NCBI GenBank assembly: GCA_903855945.1
Contig: CAIOAK010000118.1
Span: forward strand, 1-54,949
Source: an uncultured Anaeromyxobacter sp.
Lineage (GTDB): Bacteria > Myxococcota > Myxococcia > Myxococcales > Anaeromyxobacteraceae
DNA: 54,949 nt
Direction: 5' to 3'
Positions 42,094 through 54,700 of this stretch are shown here, piece by piece. The translations under genes were made by a program, and so were the position numbers. The notes below the pieces were generated by a model. The model saw only the letters and a list, made by a program, of their open reading frames with translations, made no database searches and was not told the DNA's origin. Position 1 is the first letter of the stretch; each line of letters opens with the position of its first letter.

Positions 42094-42099
42094 ATTCTA
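42094..42099 (-). promoter_or_regulatory. -10-like element overlapping recG stop
   Basis: On the minus strand TAGAAT; its TAG is the recG stop codon, and the zinc-ribbon ATG follows after six bases. No clear -35. Confidence 0.3.
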
Positions 42100-44583
42100 C
42101 CCGACGCGGGCGAGGGAGAGTCGGCTCGCCCAGCGGTCGAGCGCCTCGCGCGTGGCCGCGTTCCCCTCCCGGGAGAGTTCGGGGTCCTCCGCGGCGACCT
42201 TCAGGGCATCCTCCCGGGCCTCGTCGAGGATGGCCTCGTCCCGGTACAGGTCGGCCACCTCGAAGATCGGCTGGCCGGCCTGGCGTGTGCCGAGCATCTC
42301 CCCGGGTCCGCGGATGCGAAGATCGGCGCGGGCGATCTCGAAGCCGTCCTGCGTCTCGACCATCGTGCGCAGCCGCTCGCGCGCGTCGGCTCCCGCCCCC
42401 GCCCCCCGCGCCACGAGCAGGCAACGGCTGCGGGCCGAACCTCGTCCGACGCGGCCGCGGAGCTGGTGGAGCTGGGAGAGGCCGAACCGCTCGGCGTGCT
42501 CGACGATCATGACCGTTGCGTTGGGGACGTCCAGCCCGACCTCGACCACCGTGGTGGAGACGAGCACCCGCGCGCTCCCCTCGCGGAAGCGCCGCATGAC
42601 CTCCTCCTTCTCGTCCCCCTTCATCCGGCCGTGCACGAGCGCCACGGCGTGCGGAGCGAGCTTCTCGCGCAGCTCCTCGGCGCCGCTCGTGGCGTCGGCC
42701 AGGTCGGTCTTCTCCGATTCCTCCACGAGCGGATAGACGACGTACACCTGCCGTCCCGCGTCGAGCTCGGCGCGCGCGCCCTCGAGGACCTTCCCCCGCT
42801 GGCTCTCCCGGAAGACGCGGGTCTCCACCGGGAGGCGCCCGGGCGGCATCTCGTCGATCTTGGACTGGTCCAGGTCGCCGTAGAAGGCCATGGCGAGCGT
42901 CCGGGGGATGGGCGTCGCGGTCATGACGAGCACGTCGGGGCGCTTCCCCTTGGACATGAGGGTGGCCCGCTGCAGGACGCCGAACCGGTGCTGCTCGTCC
43001 ACCACCACGAGACCGAGTCGCGCGAACTCGACCGACTGCTCGAGCAGCGCGTGGGTCCCGACCACGAGCCTGGCCCTGCCGCTCCGAACCGCCTCCCGCG
43101 CCTCCGCCTGCTCGCGCCCACGGGCCCGCGCGGCGACCAGGGCGACCTCCACGTCCGACCCCTCGAGCCAGCGCCGGAAGGTGCGGACGTGCTGCTCGGC
43201 CAGGATCTCGGTGGGTGCCATGACCGCCACCTGCCAGCCGGAGCGGATGGCCAGCATCGCGGCCGCGAAGGCGACCGCCGTCTTCCCGCTCCCCACATCT
43301 CCCTGGAGGAGCCGGTGCATCGGTTCCGCAGCCCCCATGTCCCGGGCGATCTCGCCGAAGGCCCGGTCCTGGGCTCCGGTGAACCGGAAGGGAATGGGCG
43401 CAAGGGCCGCTGCCCGTGCGGTCGGGGAGGCGTCGAAGGCGATCCCGGGCTCGCGCCGGACTCCCTGGCGGCGGAGCGCCAGGGAAAGCTGCAGGAAGAA
43501 GAGCTCCTCGTAGGCGAGCCGACGAAAAGGCTCGGTCGCCCGTCCCTCGGCGAGCGTGAGGTCCGTTCCGGGGGGTGGGAAATGTGCCTGGGAAATGGCG
43601 TCGGCGCGTCCGAGGAGGCGCCTTCCCAGCCGGACCGAGGCGGGCAGTTCCTCCACGAGCCACGGGGCGTACTCCTCGACGAGCCGCTTCATGAGCTTTC
43701 GAAGGGCCGGATGCTGGTAATCGGCCGGGCCAGGATAGACCGGGACGACACGGCCGAAGTTGGCGGAGTCCCCCTCCCCGGCCTTCTCGACCTGGGGCTG
43801 CGCCATCTGGCGGACGCCCCCGAACCCCTCGGCCACCTCACCCGAGACCAGCACACGCTCTCCGACCACGAACTGCTTCTGGCGCCAGGGAGGTGGATTG
43901 AAGAAGACGAGGTCGAGCCGGCTCGGCCCATCGGCCGTACCCACCTTGAGCATGGGCTTCCCGTTGCGCATCCGCTGGCTGCGCAAGGTCCGTACGGTGA
44001 CGACGGCGATCGCCGGCTCGCCCGTCCGCAGCTCGGCCACCGGCCTGATCCGTGTGCGGTCCTGCCAGGTTCGGGGGAGGAACTCGAGCGCGCTCTCGAC
44101 CGTTTCCCTGCCGCGCTCCTCGAGCAGCGCTCTGGGTGCGGGATGTGCACCCGGGATCGCGGAGAGCAGGGTTGCGAGCCGTCGCCGGCGCTCGGCACGA
44201 CCGGCGGCATCGCCCTCCGAGGGCGGTGCGATCCGAGCCACCGGCGGGGTCGGAATCCTGCCCCGGCGCGCCAGCGCGGCGAGGTCCTCGGGAAGGGTGA
44301 CGAGCGTGCCCAGGTCGGAGGCGATCCGACAGATGGCGGCGAACCGCCCCTCGACGGGCAGGGCCTCGAGTCCTTCCCCTTCCCGGGAAAGGCGCTCGAG
44401 CGCCGGGGAAGGCGTCGCACCGGCAGCGCGGGAGCGTTCCAGCGCTCCGAGGATGGTCTTCCCGAGACCCGAGAGGCGGGTGAGCCCCGCCCCGTCGTGG
44501 CGAGCGGCGAACCGCAGCGGCGCGAAGAGCGCCTCGAGCTCGAGGGCGCCGGGCCTGCCCCCGGGGAGGTCGCGCCGAGCCAT
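42097..44583 (-). CDS. recG: ATP-dependent DNA helicase RecG
   Basis: This 828-residue RecG remodels stalled forks and branched DNA. It has an N-terminal extension, a wedge/OB domain (about 210-320: TRIRPVAELRTGEPAIAVVT) and a superfamily 2 helicase core. Walker A is LLQGDVGSGKTAVAFAAAML, the DExH box is LVVVDEQHRFGVLQ, motif III is VMTATPIPRTLAM, motif VI region is HQLRGRVGRGSARSRCLL, and the RecG TRG-like end region is LRIRGPGEMLGTRQAG. Length is above the usual ~690-780 because of the N-terminus. It follows greA by 17 bases. Confidence 0.96.
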   Translation of the reverse strand: MARRDLPGGRPGALELEALFAPLRFAARHDGAGLTRLSGLGKTILGALERSRAAGATPSPALERLSREGEGLEALPVEGRFAAICRIASDLGTLVTLPEDLAALARRGRIPTPPVARIAPPSEGDAAGRAERRRRLATLLSAIPGAHPAPRALLEERGRETVESALEFLPRTWQDRTRIRPVAELRTGEPAIAVVTVRTLRSQRMRNGKPMLKVGTADGPSRLDLVFFNPPPWRQKQFVVGERVLVSGEVAEGFGGVRQMAQPQVEKAGEGDSANFGRVVPVYPGPADYQHPALRKLMKRLVEEYAPWLVEELPASVRLGRRLLGRADAISQAHFPPPGTDLTLAEGRATEPFRRLAYEELFFLQLSLALRRQGVRREPGIAFDASPTARAAALAPIPFRFTGAQDRAFGEIARDMGAAEPMHRLLQGDVGSGKTAVAFAAAMLAIRSGWQVAVMAPTEILAEQHVRTFRRWLEGSDVEVALVAARARGREQAEAREAVRSGRARLVVGTHALLEQSVEFARLGLVVVDEQHRFGVLQRATLMSKGKRPDVLVMTATPIPRTLAMAFYGDLDQSKIDEMPPGRLPVETRVFRESQRGKVLEGARAELDAGRQVYVVYPLVEESEKTDLADATSGAEELREKLAPHAVALVHGRMKGDEKEEVMRRFREGSARVLVSTTVVEVGLDVPNATVMIVEHAERFGLSQLHQLRGRVGRGSARSRCLLVARGAGAGADARERLRTMVETQDGFEIARADLRIRGPGEMLGTRQAGQPIFEVADLYRDEAILDEAREDALKVAAEDPELSREGNAATREALDRWASRLSLARVG

Positions 44584-44600
44584 TCCGCTGCGGTGCCGCC

Positions 44601-45107
44601 CTACTCCGGCTCGGGCGCTACCGACTCCTCGACGAACTCCACGCTCTCCACCTCGTACTCTCGCTCGCCTCCCGGCGCGCGGACCCGGACCACGTCCCCT
44701 TCCACCCGCCCGATGAGCGCACGGGCGATGGGGCTCGTGACGCTGATCTTCCCCTGCTTCAGGTCGGCCTCCAGTTCACCCACGATCCGGTACAGCATCG
44801 CCTCACCGGACTGGCTGTCGGTGAGGTGGACCGTGGCGCCGAAGACCACCCTGTCCCCGGAGAGCCGGGACACGTCGATGACCTCGGCGGTGGCGATCCA
44901 GTGCTCCACCTGGGTGATCCGCCCCTCGATGTGGGACTGCTTCTCCTTGGCGGCGTGATACTCCGCGTTCTCGGAGAGGTCCCCGTGGGAGCGCGCCTCG
45001 GCGATCTCCTTCACGATCTTGTGGCGCTCGGTCCCCTTCAGACGCTTCAGTTCCTGCTTCAGCCGGATGAGGCCGGCCGGGGTCATGGGCATGCGGTCGC
45101 TGGCCAT
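44601..45107 (-). CDS. greA: transcription elongation factor GreA/GreB
   Basis: This 168-residue factor rescues backtracked RNA polymerase by stimulating transcript cleavage. The N-terminal coiled coil (LIRLKQELKRLKGTERHKIV) carries the acidic tip (GDLSENAEYHAAKEKQ; D and E ligands). The C-terminal domain has VIDVSRLSGDRVVFGATVHL and ISVTSPIARALIGRVEGD. ATG 45107 gives a clean start (MASDRMPMTPAG). It lies four bases from the carB stop, so it is in the carB operon. Confidence 0.95.
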   Translation of the reverse strand: MASDRMPMTPAGLIRLKQELKRLKGTERHKIVKEIAEARSHGDLSENAEYHAAKEKQSHIEGRITQVEHWIATAEVIDVSRLSGDRVVFGATVHLTDSQSGEAMLYRIVGELEADLKQGKISVTSPIARALIGRVEGDVVRVRAPGGEREYEVESVEFVEESVAPEPE

Positions 45108-45111
45108 CCGG

Positions 45112-48357
<3,246 letters not shown>

Positions 48358-48365
48358 CGGGGCGG

Positions 48366-48374
48366 ACCCTAACA
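48366..48374 (-). promoter_or_regulatory. extended -10 of carB
   Basis: On the minus strand TGTTAGGGT, with -10 TAGGGT eight bases before ATG 48357; a near-leaderless arrangement. No clear -35. Confidence 0.3.
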
Positions 48375-48429
48375 TGAGCACCCCCCCGCGGGTACGTGCG
48401 GAGGGGCAGGTTGCGGCGGGGAAAGCTGC

Positions 48430-49629
48430 CTATTCGAGGCTCTTCACCATCTCGGCGATCCGGTCGACTCCCTTGTCGATCTGGTCCATCGCGATGGCGA
48501 AGGAGAGCCGGACGTAGCCGGGCGCCCCGAAGGCGGAGCCCGGGACGACCGCCACCTTGTGGTGGTCGAGCAGGTGAGCCACGAACTTCTCGTCGGTGCC
48601 GATGGGCTCCGACTGGCCGGGGATCCGCTTCTCGAGGAGCTTGCCGATGTACGGGAAGGCGTAGAAGGCGCCGCCCGGGTCGAAGCAGGTGACGCCGGGG
48701 ATGTCGTTCAGCCGCTTCACGATGTGCTGTCGCCGCTCGTCGAAGATCTTCCGCATCGTCTCGATCTCGGCGTCGAGCGGGAGGGTGAGGGCGCCGAGGG
48801 CGGCCTTCTGGGCGATGGAGGTGGCGTTGGAGGTGGAGTTGTCCTGGAGCTTCTGCATGGCGCTGATGAGCGCCTGGGGGCCGGCCGTCCAGCCGATGCG
48901 CCAGCCGGTCATGGCGTAGGTCTTGGAGGCCCCGTTGACGAGCGCCACCTGCGGGTGGAGCGAGGGGTCCACCGTGAGGACGTTCTCGAACCGCCCCTTG
49001 TAGACGAGACGATCGTAGATGTCGTCGGTGACGACCAGGATGTCCTTCCCCTTCACCTGATCGATGATGTTGCGGAGCGTGGCGCGTCCGAAGACCGCCC
49101 CGGTGGGGTTGGAGGGGCTGTTCACGATGACCGCACGGGTCTTCGGGCCGAAGGCGGCCCGGATGGCGTCGGGCGTGGGCTCGAAGCCGTCCTCGTGGCG
49201 GGTCTGGACGATGACCGGAACGCCGTCGGCGAGCCGGACCATGTCGGCGTAGCTCACCCAGTACGGGGCGAAGATGACCACCTCGTCCCCGGGGTTGAGC
49301 AGCGCCTGGAAGAGGTTGTAGAGCGCGTGCTTGCCGCCGCAGGAGACGAGCACCTCGGTGGCCTTGTAGGCGATGCCGTGCTCCTGGGCGATCCGCTTCG
49401 CGATGGCCTCGCGCAGCTCGGGGATGCCATTCGTGGGGGTGTACTTCGTGAACCCCGCGTTGATGGCGTCGATGGCGGCTTGCTTGATCAGCTGCGGGGT
49501 GTCGAAGTCGGGTTCACCGGCGCCGAATCCCACCACGTCGATACCCTTCGCCTTGAGCTCCTTCGCCTTGGCGGTGATGGCGAGCGTGGGGGAAGGCTTC
49601 ACCGCGTCGAGGCGCTTGGCGAGTCTCAT
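48430..49629 (-). CDS. aspC: class I aminotransferase, aspartate aminotransferase type
   Basis: This 399-residue fold-type I PLP enzyme matches the Ib aspartate/prephenate aminotransferase group: KPSPTLAITAKAKELKAKGI, VVGFGAGEPDFDTPQLIKQA, GFTKYTPTNGIPELREAIAK, VIVNSPSNPTGAVFG, the PLP-lysine segment NGASKTYAMTGWRIGW and YVRLSFAIA (carboxylate-binding Arg). ATG 49629 with AGGAG upstream starts the conserved MRLAKRLDAVKPS; an in-frame upstream start at 49650 would add seven residues. It transfers amino groups between aspartate and 2-oxoglutarate, or prephenate in some relatives. It is upstream of carB on the same strand. Confidence 0.92.
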   Translation of the reverse strand: MRLAKRLDAVKPSPTLAITAKAKELKAKGIDVVGFGAGEPDFDTPQLIKQAAIDAINAGFTKYTPTNGIPELREAIAKRIAQEHGIAYKATEVLVSCGGKHALYNLFQALLNPGDEVVIFAPYWVSYADMVRLADGVPVIVQTRHEDGFEPTPDAIRAAFGPKTRAVIVNSPSNPTGAVFGRATLRNIIDQVKGKDILVVTDDIYDRLVYKGRFENVLTVDPSLHPQVALVNGASKTYAMTGWRIGWTAGPQALISAMQKLQDNSTSNATSIAQKAALGALTLPLDAEIETMRKIFDERRQHIVKRLNDIPGVTCFDPGGAFYAFPYIGKLLEKRIPGQSEPIGTDEKFVAHLLDHHKVAVVPGSAFGAPGYVRLSFAIAMDQIDKGVDRIAEMVKSLE

Positions 49630-49677
49630 CCTGGGGATCTCCTGGGGCAAAAGGGGGGAGAGCGAGAGGGGCGAAGG

Positions 49678-49706
49678 AAGATACCAAACTCGCCGGCCGG
49701 TTGGAA
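49678..49706 (-). promoter_or_regulatory. candidate aspC promoter
   Basis: On the minus strand TTCCAA (49706-49701), 17-base spacer, extended -10 TGGTATCTT (TATCTT at 49683-49678). The leader would be about 43 bases with a Shine-Dalgarno. Confidence 0.35.
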
Positions 49707-49720
49707 CGGTTCCGGAGCTC

Positions 49721-50206
49721 CTACTTGCGCGGGAACTTCCGGCGCAGCCCCTCGGCGACGTTGGGCGGCACGAGGCCGGTCACGTCCCCGCCGAAGCTCG
49801 CCACCTCCCGGACCAGGCTCCCGGTCACGTAGAAGTAGTCCTGGCCGGTCATGACGAAGACCGATTCGAAGTCGGGGTCGAGCTTGGAGTTCATGTTGGC
49901 GAGCTGGAATTCGAACTCGAAGTCGGAGACCGCGCGAAGGCCGCGCAGCACCGTGTGGATGCGCCGCTTCTTGGCGTAATCGACGAGAAGGGTCTCGAAG
50001 TGGTCCACCTCCACCCGGGGGTCGGTGCCGACCGCCGCCCGGATGAGATCCTTTCGCTCCTCGAGCGTGAAGAGGGCCTTCTTGGATGCGTTGTTCGCGA
50101 CCGCCACCACGAGGCCGTCGAAGATCTTGAGGCCGCGCTGGATGAGCGAGAGGTGGCCGTTCGTGAGGGGATCGAAGGAACCGGGGTAGATGGCGAGCCG
50201 TGGCAT
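49721..50206 (-). CDS. coaD: pantetheine-phosphate adenylyltransferase
   Basis: This 161-residue CoaD transfers AMP to 4'-phosphopantetheine in coenzyme A synthesis. The nucleotidyltransferase motif is [20 protein letters not shown] (T/H-x-G-H), with [40 protein letters not shown] and a [15 protein letters not shown] equivalent of the ISSTxVR motif. Length is canonical. It follows rsmD by 15 bases, a pairing conserved in many bacteria. Confidence 0.96.
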   Translation of the reverse strand: MPRLAIYPGSFDPLTNGHLSLIQRGLKIFDGLVVAVANNASKKALFTLEERKDLIRAAVGTDPRVEVDHFETLLVDYAKKRRIHTVLRGLRAVSDFEFEFQLANMNSKLDPDFESVFVMTGQDYFYVTGSLVREVASFGGDVTGLVPPNVAEGLRRKFPRK

Positions 50207-50221
50207 CGTGCGAAGTATCCC

Positions 50222-50758
50222 CTACTCCCTGCGATAGATCGAGATACCCGTGTCGCCGTACGCGCGCCGGTCCACCAGGGAGAGCGACCCCATCCGGTCG
50301 GGGGGCGGCGTGCGCCGGTCGTGCTCGGCCACCACGGTGGCGCCGGGACGAAGGACCCGGTCGAGTGCCCCCAGAGCTCCCTCCGGTCCCACCGCGTACG
50401 GTGGATCGACGAAGGCGAGGTCGAAGGAGGCCGCCGGGAGCGAGGCGAGCGCCTGCTCGACCCTCCGCCGCAGCACGGTGACCCGCTCGGCGAGGGCGCA
50501 GGAGGTGGCGTTCCGGTCGATGAGTTCGACCGCCTCCACGGACGAGTCCACGCAGGTGGCGCGGGCGCAACCGCGGGAGAGCGCCTCGAGGGCCAGCGCT
50601 CCCGTTCCCGCGTAGAGGTCGAGGACATCCCCGCCCTCGAAGAACTGGCCGAGGACGTTGAAGACCGCTGCCCGGACCTTGTCGCTCGTCGGGCGGGTCC
50701 CCTCCCCGGCCGGTGAGTGGAGCTTCCGGCCCCGGGCCGTTCCCGCCACGATCCGCAC
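50222..50758 (-). CDS. rsmD: 16S rRNA (guanine966-N2)-methyltransferase
   Basis: This 178-residue SAM-dependent methyltransferase acts on 16S rRNA G966. It shows MRIVAGTARGRKLHSP, RPTSDKVRAAVFNVLGQFF, the SAM-binding VLDLYAGTGALALEALSRGC and the N-methyltransferase motif LAFVDPPYAV. It precedes coaD in the usual order and follows the CDF transporter stop by six bases. Confidence 0.95.
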   Translation of the reverse strand: MRIVAGTARGRKLHSPAGEGTRPTSDKVRAAVFNVLGQFFEGGDVLDLYAGTGALALEALSRGCARATCVDSSVEAVELIDRNATSCALAERVTVLRRRVEQALASLPAASFDLAFVDPPYAVGPEGALGALDRVLRPGATVVAEHDRRTPPPDRMGSLSLVDRRAYGDTGISIYRRE

Positions 50759-50764
50759 GGCAGG

Positions 50765-51733
50765 TCAGCCCTCCGCCGCGTGAGGGGCGCAGCCCGTCTC
50801 CGGCGAGTGTCCGTGGTGGTGGACGTCGTCGTAGAGATGGGCGTACCGGGCCGACTCGATCTGGATGGTGCTGTGCTGGATGCCGAACCGCTTCCGGAGC
50901 CGCCCCTTCACGTCGTCGAGGATGGCGTCGTTCCGCCCCATGTCCCCCTCCCCGACCACGAGGTGAGCCGACAGGGCGTGATGCCCGCTGGAGATGGTCC
51001 AGACGTGCAGGTCGTGGACGGCGAGGACCCCGGCGACCCCCCCCATGGTTCCGCAGACCTCCTCGATGGCGAGGTGGCGGGGGACCGCCTCCATGAGGAT
51101 GTCGGCGATCTCGAGGGAGAGGCGCAGCGCGCCCCACAGGATGAGGAGCGAGATGGCGAGCGAAAGGATGGGGTCTATCCAGGTCCAGGTGGGCTCGAAC
51201 CACATGGCCGCGGCTCCGGCCAGGACCACCACCGACGACACCGCATCGCCGAGGACGTGGAGGAAGGCCGAGCGGGCGTTCAGGCTCTCGTCGGCGTGGA
51301 GCCAGCGGAGCACCACCAGGTTGGCCACGAGTCCGATGGCAGCCACTCCGGCCATGACAGGGAGCGCGATGTGCCCGCTGGGGTGACGGAGCCGATCGAC
51401 GGCCTCCCAGATGATCCAGGCGGTGAGCACGACCAGAGCCGCCACGTTGGCCTGGGCGGCCAGCACCTCGGCGCGCCGGAACCCGAAGGTCCGCTTCTCG
51501 TCGGCGGGGCGGGAGGCGAAGCGCACCGCGATGAGCGCGAGCGCCAGGGCCGCCACGTCGGTGAGCATGTGACCGGCGTCGGAGACGAGCGCGAGCGAGC
51601 CGGAGACGAATCCGCCCACCGCCTCGGCCACCATGATCCCGGCCGTGACCACGAGCGACAGGCCGAGGTTCCGGGCGCTCCTCGCGGTCGAGGCCCCGTG
51701 CGCCCCTGCGGCGTGGTCGTGATCGTGTGCCAT
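50765..51733 (-). CDS. cation diffusion facilitator (CzcD-like) metal exporter
   Basis: This 322-residue CDF transporter exports divalent metals (Zn/Cd/Co) by proton antiport. His-rich ends (MAHDHDHAAGAHG and DDVHHHGHSPETG) flank six membrane helices. Transport-site motifs are LALVSDAGHMLTDVAALALA (D and H-x3-D) and AFLHVLGDAVSSVVVLAGAA. The cytoplasmic domain has VHDLHVWTISSGHHALSAHL. The ATG has AAGGA close upstream, and a divergent promoter pair sits in the 52-base gap to the peptidase-barrel gene. Confidence 0.94.
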   Translation of the reverse strand: MAHDHDHAAGAHGASTARSARNLGLSLVVTAGIMVAEAVGGFVSGSLALVSDAGHMLTDVAALALALIAVRFASRPADEKRTFGFRRAEVLAAQANVAALVVLTAWIIWEAVDRLRHPSGHIALPVMAGVAAIGLVANLVVLRWLHADESLNARSAFLHVLGDAVSSVVVLAGAAAMWFEPTWTWIDPILSLAISLLILWGALRLSLEIADILMEAVPRHLAIEEVCGTMGGVAGVLAVHDLHVWTISSGHHALSAHLVVGEGDMGRNDAILDDVKGRLRKRFGIQHSTIQIESARYAHLYDDVHHHGHSPETGCAPHAAEG

Positions 51734-51738
51734 GGTCC

Positions 51739-51768
51739 TTGGCGCAGTCTAATCCACTCGACTAGCAT
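51739..51768 (+). promoter_or_regulatory. promoter of peptidase-barrel gene
   Basis: TTGGCG (51739-51744), 18-base spacer, TAGCAT (51763-51768); GTG start at 51786 without a Shine-Dalgarno. It overlaps the divergent CDF promoter. Confidence 0.45.
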
Positions 51769-51774
51769 CGGCAC
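51746..51774 (-). promoter_or_regulatory. promoter of CDF transporter gene
   Basis: On the minus strand GTGCCG (51774-51769), 17-base spacer, TAGACT (51751-51746), 12 bases before the ATG. The overlap with the plus-strand promoter means the two genes cannot easily be initiated at once. Confidence 0.4.
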
Positions 51775-51785
51775 CCGGCCACGCG

Positions 51786-54700
51786 GTGACGCTCCTCCGA
51801 AAGACCTTCGCGCTCCTGGTCGCGATCCTCCCCGCACTGGCCACGGCACAGTACGACCCGTCCCTTCGCTGGCGAACGATCGAGACGCCCCACTTCCGGG
51901 TGCACTACTACGAGGGGGAGGAGTCGCTCGCCCAGCGCACCGCCGGCGCCCTCGAGCGGGCCCGCGAACTCCTCACCCCCTGGTTCCCTGCGCTGCCCAC
52001 GGGGAAGACCGAGGTGGTCCTCGCCGACGACACGGACGAGGCGAACGGGGTCGCCACGGTCTTCCCGTACGACGCCATCCACCTCGTCGCCACGCCCCCC
52101 GATTCCCTCTCGGAGCTCAACGACTACGCCGACTGGCTCTTCTCGCTCGTGGCCCACGAGTACGTGCACGTCATCCACATGAACGTGCGCGGCGGGGTCC
52201 CCGCCGTCATCGACGACATCGTCGGGAAGGTTCTCCTCCCGAACGCCATGGTTCCGCCCTGGCTCACCGAGGGCATGGCCGTTCTCCACGAATCGGGTCA
52301 GGGGCACGGGCGAAACTCGAGCGCCCTCTTCGACATGTACGCCCGCGCGATGGTTCTCCAGGGCGGCCTCTATCCCCTGCCGGAGGTCTCGAACCAGCCG
52401 CTCGACTGGCCGCTCGGGAACATGTGGTACCTGCTCGGCGGACGCTTCCTCTCCTTCCTGCAGGAGCGGACGGGGGACGAGGGGCTCTCCCGCTTCATGG
52501 CCGCCCAGGGTCGATACGTCTGGCCCTTCGCGATCGGTGTCGTGGCCGAGGACACCCTCGGTGGACAGGACTTCCGGAAGCTCTGGGGGGAGTTCGGCGA
52601 GGCCCTGCGCCTCCGCTACGAGGCGCAGCTGGCGGAGGTCCGGCAGGGACCCGTGACCTCCCCGGACTGGATCACCCGGAGGGGAGCCCGGGTGCTCCAC
52701 CCCCGCTGGTCCCCCGACGGGCGCTTCGTCGCCTACTGGGACCGGGGGCTCGACGGACTGCAGGGGATCCGTCGCGCCACCCCGGCGGGCGAGGACCTCG
52801 GCCTCGCAGCGGAGATCCCGGCCAACGGCACCTTCGCGCTCCTGTCCCCCACCGAGGCCGTGGTCGCGGTGGAGGACTACTACCGGTACTACTGGCTCTG
52901 GAGCGACCTCTGGCGGGTGGACCTCGACTCGGGCCGACGAATCCGGATGACGGTCGGCGAGCGGGCCACCGACCCCGACGTCCTTCCCAGCGGTGCCTTC
53001 GTGGCCTACGTGGCTCGCATCGCCCCGGGCGAGATGGCGCTGAAGCGTCTCTGGCTCGACGGCGGGACGACCGAGACCCTCTTCCACCTCCCGGGCGCCC
53101 AGATCTACCTGCCGCGCATCTCTCCCGATGGGCTTCGCATCGCCTTCGAGCTCCAGGAGGGAGCGCGCCGGGACATCGCGGTCTGGCAGGATGGCCGGGT
53201 CGCTCGGGTGACGAACGACGACGCGCTCGACACGAGCCCGGAGTGGTTGCCGGACGGGCGGCTGCTCTTCTCCTCCGACCGGACCGGGATCTACGACATC
53301 TACCGGTTCGAGCCCGGCGCCGGGGGATGGCGAGGGACCGTTCCGGCGCCCTCGGCCGCGCTCCTCCCTCCCGGCGATGCGCTCCTGTCGCTCGTTCCCC
53401 CGGTGAAGGCGCCCGACGGTGGGCCGCCTTCGTCCCCGCCCGCCGGTCGTCCGGGGGCGCCCACCCTGGTCATCCCCGGCGAGGTCCGGCGTGTCACTCG
53501 CAGTGAAATGGGAGCGATGCAGCCCGCCGTCTCCCCCGATGGTCGGCAGGTGGCCTACGTCTCCTATTCCCGGGCCGGCTACGACCTCGCCCGGCTCGAG
53601 CTGCCGGCCGATCCCCTCCCCCCGGCCCCGGCGTCCGCGCCCCGCCCCGGCGCCATCCCCTACGACGCCTCTCCGGGGATCCCCTCGGAGCCGTACGATC
53701 CGCTGCCGATGCTCGTGCCCCGCTACTGGCTCCCGGTCTTCGGCTGGGATGCGGCGGGATTCACGCTGGGGGCCCTGTCCTCGGCCTCCGACGTGGTCGG
53801 CCTCCACTCCTGGGCCGCGGAGCTCCGATGGAGCTTCGGGTCGTCGAGCCCGGTGTACGACGCCGCCTACGTGGGGGAGTGGATCCGGACGCCGCTGCTG
53901 CTCGGCTCCGGCCGCTGGATCGGCTGGGCGCCCGGCGTGGACGGCGTGCGCGAGGAGGTCTGGACTCCGCTCCGCGCCTCGCTGCTCGTCCCCATCCGGG
54001 AGCTCTACCACCACCTCTCGGCCTCGGTGGGCTGGAGCGGAACCTTCTACCGGGTCCTCTCGCCACCCCCCGGACCCCTGCCGCTGCGGGACGGGTTCCG
54101 GAGCATGGTGGCGGGGAGCCTGGCCTACGACGACACCCGGCAGTACGTGAACAGCATCTCTCGCGTGTCGGGCTTCCAGGCCGGCGTCGCCGCCGGGGTC
54201 ACGTCTCCGGTCCTCGGCAGCGACTACGACTACGCCTGGGGAGAGGCGACCTGGAACGGCTACCTCCGCTTCTCCGAGCGGAGCCAGTGGGTGCTGGCGC
54301 TCCACCTCGCGGCCGGTGTCTCCGACGGTACGTTCGGTGGCCAGTACCCCTTCACCCTGGGCGGAATCCCCTCCCCGGACGTGGCCTCCCTCCTGCTCTC
54401 CGCGCTCGGATTTGCCTCCACGGGCTCCCAGCCCAACCAGCTGCGCGGATACGCCTCGGGGATCTTCCAGGGGAGCAACCTCCTCTCCGGCACCTTCGAG
54501 CTCCGGTTCCCCATCGCCGCGCCCCAGTGGGGCTGGTCCACCTGGCCGATCTTCCTCCGGCGCATCTCCGGAGCGGTCTTCCTCGACGCGGGCAACGCGT
54601 GGGTCCCCACCGCGGGCATCCCGTGGTACGACCGGGTCCGCTTCGGGACCGGGGCCGAGGTGGACCTCGAGATCGTCCTGGGCTTCTACCTTCCCGTCCT

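Noticed and set aside
41473-44958. 1161-codon plus-strand open frame
   Set aside because: Shadow of recG and the zinc-ribbon gene; composition typical of GC-rich antisense frames.
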